64,000 nucleotides of DNA. Source: Providencia rettgeri. Lineage in GTDB: Bacteria; Pseudomonadota; Gammaproteobacteria; Enterobacterales; Enterobacteriaceae. The stretch covers positions 3,286,001-3,350,000 of the forward strand of contig NZ_CP059348.1 of NCBI RefSeq assembly GCF_013702265.1. Reading direction: 5' to 3'. A model generated the notes under the pieces. The model had not been told where the DNA came from. It saw nothing but the letters and a program-made list of their open reading frames with translations, and searched no databases. Shown piece after piece: positions 58,191-64,000 of this stretch. The number at the start of each line of letters is the position of its first letter. Position 1 is the stretch's first letter. The position numbers and the translations under genes are program-made.

Positions 58191-60500
58191 TCAGTTATTT
58201 TTCTTCAATATTGCGGCAGCGATCGCAACTTGCCCCAATGCAAGTCCACCATCCCCCATCGGTAATTGACGAGCATGCAATACCTCAAGAGGCTGTAGAT
58301 TCTCTATTAGCAAAAGGCGCAATAATTGGTTGTGCAGAACACCACCAGATAACACCACTTGTTGAATGCCATACCGCTTCGCTTGTTGTAGCGCTAAATC
58401 TGCAAATCCTTGCGCCAAGGCTTGATGAAAAGCATGGGCTCGTTCGGCTCTCGGTGCATTATAAGCCAGCCATTCATGCCAGAAAGTGGTTAGATCCAAT
58501 TGATTACCCACCACTGGCATTGTGACAGGATGCTGCTGAACTGAGCTTTGCAATGCTAACGCTTCTAACTGACAAGCGCCCTCACCTTCCCAACTGGTTT
58601 GCGCAGGGCAGATCCCTAACGCAGCTGCGACAGCATCAAATAATCGTCCGGCCGACGAAGCGGTTGGGCAGTTCAGCTTTTTAGCAATCGCTTTTTGTAA
58701 TAGTGGGTAAGCAAAAGGAGCGAGCGCCGAAGCAATGGGCTTCGCTTGCCAATCAGGCACAAATTTTTCTAGGTGAGCCAATAAATTACGCCATGGTTGG
58801 CGAGATGCTAAATCCCCACCCGGCATAGCAACAGGCGGTAATCCACCAAGGTGTTGATTAGAGGCATAATCGACAAGTAAGCACTCACCGCCCCACAGCC
58901 GGTTATCATCACCGAAACCGAGACCATCCAGTGCCAAACCAATCACTTTTTCATTACCTAACGGGATACCATGCTCCACCATCACCGCCGCAATATGGGC
59001 ATGATGATGCTGAACGTGGATCATCGGGATATTCAGCTGCTCACTTAACGAATTACCGTAACGGTGGCTCACATAATTGGGATGCATATCCCCGACTAAA
59101 TATTCAGGCTTAAATCGATAAATCGACTCAAACAGCGCAATAGATTGCTGATATTGTTGGTAAATATCGATATCGTCTAAATCACCTAAATGCTGGCTCA
59201 TTACCGCACTTTTATCTCTAAGCAAACAAAAGGTATTTTTTAAATCCGCACCTAGCGCCAAAATAGACGGTGAGTTTTCAAAGCCCGCCGGAAGGTCAAT
59301 GGCATCTGGCACATAACCTCGGGCTCGGCGTAACATTTCTGCTTTTCCGGCATGGTAACGCACTAAAGAGTCATCCGCCCGTTGAACAATATCGCGATTA
59401 TGCATCAGCCAAATATCTGCGATATTCGCTAAATCCGTGAAAGCCGCTTGCTCCGCGAGTACCGGAGGTTTGCCCGATGCATTCCCAGAAGTCATCACTA
59501 ATGGCTTATTCACTTGTGCCATCAGTAAATGCTGCAGTGGGTTGGAAGGCAGCATCACCCCGACTTCTCGTAGATGTGGAGCTATATTTTCACTTAAGAC
59601 ACTATTTTCCCATGCCTGAATAAGCACAATCGGTGCGGCCGCACTTTCAAGTAACGCACGTAGACTTTCTGTGACCTCGACGCCTTGGTCTTTTAGCCAG
59701 TCTAGGGATGGGATCATTACCGCCAGAGGTTTGCTGGGACGGTGTTTGCGTTGACGCAATTGTTCAACTGCATGGAAATTAGTGGCATCACAAGCAAGAT
59801 GAAAACCGCCAAGACCTTTAATGGCAGCAATTTTGCCATTCAATAAATCATTTGCCGTTTGTTCTAAGGCTTGATGGTGAACCGCCAGAACCTTGCCATT
59901 ATTGTCACACTGCTGGATTTCAGGACCACAGGTTGCACAAGCATTTGGCTGTGCATGAAAACGTCTGTCTGCTGGGTTTTCATATTCTTGCTGACATTCC
60001 GGGCATAAAGGAAATGCCGCCATTGAAGTATTGGGTCGGTCATAGGGCATTTGACGAATAATCGTAAAACGGGGGCCGCAATGGGTGCAGTTTGCAAACG
60101 GATAATGATAGCGACGATTCGCAGGGTCAAACAGTTCGTCGCGGCAGGCTTTGCAAGTTGCAGCATCGGGGATAACTTGAGTATCCATGCGTCCTGCGCC
60201 ACTGTGGCGAATCGTGAATTTTTCGGGTAACTCATCCCATTGAAAAGGCAGGGATTGAATAGACTCAATATGTGCAAGCGGTGGGCAATGTTGGTATAAA
60301 AGTTGGGTAAATAAAGGAATATCCGCAGTCTCTAATAGGCGCACCAGTACACCTTCTCCATCATTACAGACGTCGCCGTTCAAGGCACATTGATGGGCGA
60401 GCTGCCAGACATAAGGTCGGAATCCAACCCCTTGAACCTTTCCTTTAATACGTAACTGTATGCCGTTTTTCACTCGAATGCCCTCTGGTGATTGAGACAC
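58191..60500 (-). CDS. hypF: Carbamoyltransferase HypF
   Basis: Makes carbamoyl-adenylate from carbamoyl phosphate and ATP and passes the carbamoyl group to HypE. 769 residues in the usual order: acylphosphatase domain ([12 protein letters not shown] at 20-31), two zinc fingers (Cys116/119/138/141 and Cys166/169/188/191), YrdC-like domain ([22 protein letters not shown]) and Kae1-like domain ([41 protein letters not shown]). The start is probably GTG at 60500; a second GTG at 60473 with GAGGG upstream would start closer to the E. coli N-terminus. It stands 618 bp before hybO on the same strand. Confidence 0.96.
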   Translation of the reverse strand: MSQSPEGIRVKNGIQLRIKGKVQGVGFRPYVWQLAHQCALNGDVCNDGEGVLVRLLETADIPLFTQLLYQHCPPLAHIESIQSLPFQWDELPEKFTIRHSGAGRMDTQVIPDAATCKACRDELFDPANRRYHYPFANCTHCGPRFTIIRQMPYDRPNTSMAAFPLCPECQQEYENPADRRFHAQPNACATCGPEIQQCDNNGKVLAVHHQALEQTANDLLNGKIAAIKGLGGFHLACDATNFHAVEQLRQRKHRPSKPLAVMIPSLDWLKDQGVEVTESLRALLESAAAPIVLIQAWENSVLSENIAPHLREVGVMLPSNPLQHLLMAQVNKPLVMTSGNASGKPPVLAEQAAFTDLANIADIWLMHNRDIVQRADDSLVRYHAGKAEMLRRARGYVPDAIDLPAGFENSPSILALGADLKNTFCLLRDKSAVMSQHLGDLDDIDIYQQYQQSIALFESIYRFKPEYLVGDMHPNYVSHRYGNSLSEQLNIPMIHVQHHHAHIAAVMVEHGIPLGNEKVIGLALDGLGFGDDNRLWGGECLLVDYASNQHLGGLPPVAMPGGDLASRQPWRNLLAHLEKFVPDWQAKPIASALAPFAYPLLQKAIAKKLNCPTASSAGRLFDAVAAALGICPAQTSWEGEGACQLEALALQSSVQQHPVTMPVVGNQLDLTTFWHEWLAYNAPRAERAHAFHQALAQGFADLALQQAKRYGIQQVVLSGGVLHNQLLRLLLIENLQPLEVLHARQLPMGDGGLALGQVAIAAAILKKNN

Positions 60501-60541
60501 TATTCTCGCGCTTCTACGTATAAATAACCTGAGTTCAGATC

Positions 60542-60590
60542 AAAAAATGGCAGGGTTTCAGTCTCGATATATTGACCAAAACCCTGCCAT
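60542..60590 (-). terminator. Terminator of the fimbrial operon
   Basis: On the minus strand ATGGCAGGGTTT pairs with AAACCCTGCCAT and is followed by six T, just past the end of the adhesin gene. Confidence 0.85.
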
Positions 60591-60609
60591 TGTCTTTTAT
60601 GCTTGAATA

Positions 60610-61464
60610 CTAAGGAAGCTCAACCGATAACAGGAAAATACCTGAATACTCATCCGGAGCGAGATCTTTGGTTTTTCTTAATGTGCTGGAAACATCAAAA
60701 GTTTGTTTTACAAACGACTCTACCGAAAGTACGGTTGATGGTGCGCCATTGACTTTAATTTCAGACTCTAGCCCATCCGCCATAAAAATAAAATTATCGT
60801 TATCTAGTCCTGCGACAGCAGAAATTTTAACATCCGTTGGATTTGTGCAGCTGATCGTAAAGTTTTCTCTCACAGTATGACCATTCATCGAGCTATTGGA
60901 TAATGTGCCGTGGTCGATATAGTCTGGACCTTCAATATCACAGTTAGTAATAGCAGGGTCTAACGGTGAACAGAGAATTATTGGGTTATCTGCGGTTTGC
61001 TCACGCTGCATTTTTTGTCGATACAAAATACCTAGATTGAAGCAATATCCAACTCCAGGCCTTCTCGGATAAAACTGCCAACGTCCCGGAATTTGCCTAT
61101 TTAAAACGTTATCTTTTTCTAATGCTCTAGCCACTTCACTGAACGTAACGGGGCTTTCGTCCCACGAACTTCGCTCTCTTAATCTAACTGAGTGAGTATC
61201 AAAGTTAACAATGTGTGAGTTACCCGCACCATACCCACCATCTGCATAGGTACCCCAAGATCCTAACTCTATATCACAAGGACAACTGCCTGTCGTTTGC
61301 ACAGCCATCGGGCGATTATCGTGTTGTAAGTCCCCGCGTAAAATATATCGTGTGTCCATCCATGCGCCATGGTCAGTAACAAGCTCCCCTTGCGCCGCAA
61401 ATTCAGCACGCGCAAATTGAAAAGGCGATATAGCCAGTAAACAGATAAGAATAAGTTTTTTCAT
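60610..61464 (-). CDS. MrpH-like two-domain fimbrial tip adhesin
   Basis: 284 residues. Signal peptide (MKKLILICLL ... ARA/EF), an N-terminal receptor-binding domain with several His and paired Cys (about 22-175), and a C-terminal pilin domain (about 176-284: CDIEGPDYIDHGTLS ... HTVRENFTISCTNPTDVKISA ... DEYSGIFLLSVELP) ready for donor-strand exchange. Size, architecture and position as the last gene after three minor pilins match MrpH, the tip adhesin of Proteus MR/P fimbriae. Ligand unknown; MrpH-type adhesins are known to use a zinc site. Ends the operon before a terminator. AAGGAT precedes the ATG. Confidence 0.8.
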   Translation of the reverse strand: MKKLILICLLAISPFQFARAEFAAQGELVTDHGAWMDTRYILRGDLQHDNRPMAVQTTGSCPCDIELGSWGTYADGGYGAGNSHIVNFDTHSVRLRERSSWDESPVTFSEVARALEKDNVLNRQIPGRWQFYPRRPGVGYCFNLGILYRQKMQREQTADNPIILCSPLDPAITNCDIEGPDYIDHGTLSNSSMNGHTVRENFTISCTNPTDVKISAVAGLDNDNFIFMADGLESEIKVNGAPSTVLSVESFVKQTFDVSSTLRKTKDLAPDEYSGIFLLSVELP

Positions 61465-61483
61465 AATATCCTTAACAACCGAG

Positions 61484-61996
61484 TTATTCGTAATAGATAT
61501 TAAAAGTGGTGGTAGCGCTAAAATCCCCGAGTTTAATACTTTTATTTTTGATTGCGTCTTCTTCCCCCAAAATGGAGGCTTTAAGCGGGATTACGCTAGG
61601 GAATTTATTACCGTTCATTCCAACAATAGGGTATTGGCTATTAATATCCACATTGCCATTATCGCTACTCAATACGATGGCATAGCCCAAATCACCGGGG
61701 TCACCATCAATTCGCAACGAACCTTTAATTTTCGGGTTACTACTCCCCGTAAACGACATCGAAAATGAAAAATCAGGCAAAAACTCACACTCAGAGAGTG
61801 TAATTTCAAAGACTTCGGAGATATCTCTTTGACGATAAAGGTCTTTATCATTGACCTCATGAAATGGCACCACAAGCTCCTCGCCACCATTGACTATACA
61901 AGGAATGGCGTGTCTCAATACTCCAGAAAAATTCACCTCATCCGCGAACGCATTCCCAGAGAAATAAAGTAATAGAGTAAAGAAGATTATCTTCAT
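61484..61996 (-). CDS. Minor fimbrial subunit, MrpG-like
   Basis: 170 residues. Signal peptide (MKIIFFTLLLYFSGNAFA), then a pilin fold: the first Cys in GVLRHAIPCIVNGGEELVVPFHEV, the second in ITLSECEFLPDFSFSMSF, and the penultimate-Tyr C-terminus FSATTTFNIYYE used in donor-strand exchange. It overlaps the upstream pilin gene by ATGA. Likely an adaptor or tip-fibrillum subunit between rod and adhesin. Confidence 0.83.
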   Translation of the reverse strand: MKIIFFTLLLYFSGNAFADEVNFSGVLRHAIPCIVNGGEELVVPFHEVNDKDLYRQRDISEVFEITLSECEFLPDFSFSMSFTGSSNPKIKGSLRIDGDPGDLGYAIVLSSDNGNVDINSQYPIVGMNGNKFPSVIPLKASILGEEDAIKNKSIKLGDFSATTTFNIYYE

Positions 61997-62496
61997 GGAT
62001 AAGCAACCGTTAATGTCGCACTGGCAGTAAACTCCCCCGGCTCGACAGAGGCTGAACTTGAGCTACTTTTCACTAATGCCGCCTTCAAATCAGGTGTTCT
62101 ATAGTCAGATTCATAGGTGTATACAAACGTATCGTTCACTCTTAATGTTTTTGAATCATGATAAATTTGCAGTGCAATGTCTCTTTGCTCATTAATTGCT
62201 AATAAATCATTATCAAAGTAAGATTTTTTGCCTTCAAAACTAAAAACCACATCCGTTCCTGAAGAGATGTTGTCACATTCCCATTCAAAATCGATATCTT
62301 CTATATATTTTGTACCATCTTTGGTCGGCACTAACGAAACCACCAAGTCATCACCAAAATCCACCTCAATCGGGCGATTATTATTGATGACACATGGCGT
62401 TCCCTCTATCAAATTTCCTCTAAAGCTCACTTTGACAGCCTGTGCCGTACTTGTGTATGCCAGAAATAAAACGAATGATAATAAGAGCTTTTTCAT
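61993..62496 (-). CDS. Minor fimbrial subunit, MrpF-like
   Basis: 167 residues. Signal peptide (MKKLLLSFVLFLAYTSTAQA), conserved pilin pattern: GTPCVINNNRPIEVDFGDDL, second Cys in FEWECDNISSGTDVVFSFEG, and the C-terminus PGEFTASATLTVAYP. The motif CVINN.R.IEVDFGDD is shared with the MrpE-like protein upstream, so the two are paralogues by duplication. Member of the fimbrial operon. Confidence 0.83.
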   Translation of the reverse strand: MKKLLLSFVLFLAYTSTAQAVKVSFRGNLIEGTPCVINNNRPIEVDFGDDLVVSLVPTKDGTKYIEDIDFEWECDNISSGTDVVFSFEGKKSYFDNDLLAINEQRDIALQIYHDSKTLRVNDTFVYTYESDYRTPDLKAALVKSSSSSASVEPGEFTASATLTVAYP

Positions 62497-62507
62497 AAGA
62501 TAATACC

Positions 62508-62990
62508 TTAATGATATCCTACAGTTAGTGTTGCAGCAGTAGAAAACTCACCTCCAACAGGTCTTATCCCATTAGCCAGTGCCAGTTTTGCGGTTAAAGA
62601 GGGTAAGGACTGAATATTATCAATCTCATATCGAGAACCAATATTCATCGGTTGATCACCAATATATAACTTGATATTCAAACCTGGTGTATCCGCGACT
62701 TTCAAGCTATTTAAATCTTCGCCCTTATCCCCTTCAAAAGCGAGGTACAGCTCATCAAATCGCGAATCACAACTTAAACTATAAGGAATTGCTTCTGTGT
62801 ATTTACCTGACTCAATTTGCCCAATAACGATGTCATCGCCAAAATCTACATAGATATCTTCGTTATCATTCAACACACATCCGCCAGACAAAACATTCAC
62901 TCTGACCGTCACAAACTTCCCATCCGCAAATGCAGTCACAGATAAAAAAAACAGTAAACTAAGACAAAACAGGTTCTTAAATTTAAACAT
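62508..62990 (-). CDS. Minor fimbrial subunit, MrpE-like
   Basis: 160 residues. Signal peptide (MFKFKNLFCLSLLFFLSVTAFA), pilin core GGCVLNDNEDIYVDFGDDIVI, second Cys in YSLSCDSRFDELYLAF, C-terminus GGEFSTAATLTVGYH. It lies directly after the chaperone gene and 11 bp before the MrpF-like gene. Sequence similarity to the next pilin is strongest around VDFGDD. Confidence 0.83.
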   Translation of the reverse strand: MFKFKNLFCLSLLFFLSVTAFADGKFVTVRVNVLSGGCVLNDNEDIYVDFGDDIVIGQIESGKYTEAIPYSLSCDSRFDELYLAFEGDKGEDLNSLKVADTPGLNIKLYIGDQPMNIGSRYEIDNIQSLPSLTAKLALANGIRPVGGEFSTAATLTVGYH

Positions 62991-63024
62991 TCGATTTATC
63001 CATTTCTCTCATTTGCTTATGGAA

Positions 63025-63759
63025 TTAGTTAGCCGCTTGCGCGTGACACTCTGTTGCAGAACAGACAAACGGAACATCAACCTGACCGCCGTAGTCATTG
63101 ATATAGTTAATCACTGGCGATGAACCTAATTGATCTGCAGTAATTGACAGTTTTTGCTCAGCAAATGGAGCAACGTCTACAGCAACAAAGCTTTTTGCTT
63201 TCTCTGCGTTAGCACTTTTTCTAATGTTGTTTAATACCACGTAGTAAGCCGTTGGGTTTTTGGCATAAATAGCGCCATCTTTTTTGACTAACACTAATTT
63301 ATTCTGCCACGGTGCATTTTTCATTTGAGTGGAATCAACCGCTAAAGAAGCTGGACGATAGAACAACTTCACGCGTGTTTGTAATGCAATTTGCAGTACG
63401 TTAGATTTTTTACTTGTAGGTGGAATTTCTCTTAAATTAAAGAAAAATAAACTTTCTCTATCTTGAGGTAATTTCACTATGTCTGGTAAAGCTTCAATAC
63501 GTAATTGGCTTGTTTGTCCTGCATTAATTCTTTGGATTGGTGGCAAAATCGTAAAATAAGAGGTTAGTTTTTCGCCTTTCACATCTTGAAACCAACCCTG
63601 TGCCAAATAAGGCAGTTGGTTATTTTTATTACTTACCGTTAATGAAACAGAATTGCTATCGCCATTATAAATAATACGCGTTCTATCCATTGAAATTGCA
63701 GAATAAGCATTCGCAGTCACGAAGCAGCTAAGTAATAATACGGATAATTTTTTCATCAT
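63025..63759 (-). CDS. Periplasmic pilus chaperone (PapD/MrpD family)
   Basis: About 244 residues. Signal peptide (MMKKLSVLLLSCFVTANAYS), then two Ig-like domains with chaperone signatures: SMDRTRIIYNGDSNSVSLTVSNKN (G1/A1 region), PYLAQGWFQDVKGEK, and ESLFFFNLREIPP, which carries the alternating hydrophobic strand used in donor-strand complementation; Arg8-equivalent and Lys112-equivalent (RVKLFYRP) are present. The C-terminal Cys pair near CSATECHAQ is typical of MrpD/PapD relatives. Start chosen at 63759 because AGAAGG lies 9 bp upstream; an ATG at 63765 is also in frame but too close. Confidence 0.88.
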   Translation of the reverse strand: MMKKLSVLLLSCFVTANAYSAISMDRTRIIYNGDSNSVSLTVSNKNNQLPYLAQGWFQDVKGEKLTSYFTILPPIQRINAGQTSQLRIEALPDIVKLPQDRESLFFFNLREIPPTSKKSNVLQIALQTRVKLFYRPASLAVDSTQMKNAPWQNKLVLVKKDGAIYAKNPTAYYVVLNNIRKSANAEKAKSFVAVDVAPFAEQKLSITADQLGSSPVINYINDYGGQVDVPFVCSATECHAQAAN

Positions 63760-63791
63760 AAACATTAGCCTTCTTTTAAGATTATTATTAA

Positions 63792-63998
63792 TTAATTACA
63801 TGGTAAGAGCAGTTTGTCGTAAATATTATGCTCTTCGATATTTTGTGGGAATGTAATCGTACATTCAGAACCTTGCCATGATACTGTCATTGTCTCACCC
63901 GGCTTTATTCCACCGATGTAAGCTTCACCTTGGTCACCCACAATACCTGTTGTCTTGCCTGCATTATTTTTAATATCCGCAGCAAATGGTGGGTAATT
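63792..63998 (-). CDS. Outer-membrane fimbrial usher (C-terminal end only)
   Basis: Open at the right window edge. Sixty-eight residues are present, reading PPFAADIKNNAGKTTGIVG, then DQGEAYIGGIKPGE and a final QGSECTITFP ... LLLPCN. PFGA/PFAA-G-IVG-G-Y.GG and the terminal Cys pair are the C-terminal domain of FimD/PapC/MrpC ushers. The stop lies 26-32 bp before the chaperone gene, so usher and chaperone are in one operon. Confidence 0.88.
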   Translation of the reverse strand, partial: NYPPFAADIKNNAGKTTGIVGDQGEAYIGGIKPGETMTVSWQGSECTITFPQNIEEHNIYDKLLLPCN

Positions 63999-64000
63999 TC

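Overview
The window is a chromosomal segment of a gamma-proteobacterium of the order Enterobacterales. Nearly every housekeeping block has the gene order of Escherichia coli. The AT-rich base composition, an mrp-type fimbrial operon with a tip adhesin as in Proteus MR/P fimbriae, and a hydrogenase-2 cluster joined to its hyp genes all point to the Proteus/Providencia/Morganella group (Morganellaceae). Providencia is my best guess; this is inference from gene content and protein similarity by memory, with no database search.

Layout. 1-3759: surA (partial)-pdxA-rsmA-apaG-apaH. 3840-5151: folA and a divergent LysE-type exporter. 5203-14288: a leftward block of ftsP, plsC, parC, parE, yqiA, cpdA and nudF. 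14597-18262: tolC-ygiB-ygiC. 18390-20339: ygiD and ribB with an FMN riboswitch. 20582-26304: ubiK, then leftward hldE, glnE and a short ygiF. 26585-29627: ygiM-cca, folB, plsY. 29937-31469: the aerotaxis receptor aer. 31566-37083: tsaD and the macromolecular synthesis operon rpsU-dnaG-rpoD.

37139-42562 is accessory: a DHA2-type efflux pump with a TetR-type operator over its promoter, a second MFS pump coupled to a small NTF2-like protein and facing a LysR regulator, and a solitary AT-rich Abi-like gene with a HEPN RNase motif and a CBS-like C-terminal half. 42737-57572 is one long leftward array for a membrane-bound, H2-consuming [NiFe]-hydrogenase: structural genes hybOABC, maturation genes hybD, hybE, hypA, hypB, hypC, hypD and hypE, then five genes of a peptide/nickel-type ABC importer. 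Overlapping stop and start codons suggest co-transcription, and a perfect FNR box lies upstream of hybO, fitting anaerobic expression. hypF lies just upstream on the same strand. 60610-64000 holds the distal end of a chaperone-usher fimbrial operon: usher C-terminus, chaperone, three minor pilins and a two-domain tip adhesin.

Points that stand out: ParC has Ile at the position of E. coli Ser80, a classic fluoroquinolone-resistance substitution; FtsP has lost the twin-arginine motif; three genes carry 17-18 bp tandem repeats directly at their start or stop; HypB carries an extremely histidine-rich N-terminus. No rRNA, tRNA, insertion sequence, prophage or CRISPR array was seen.
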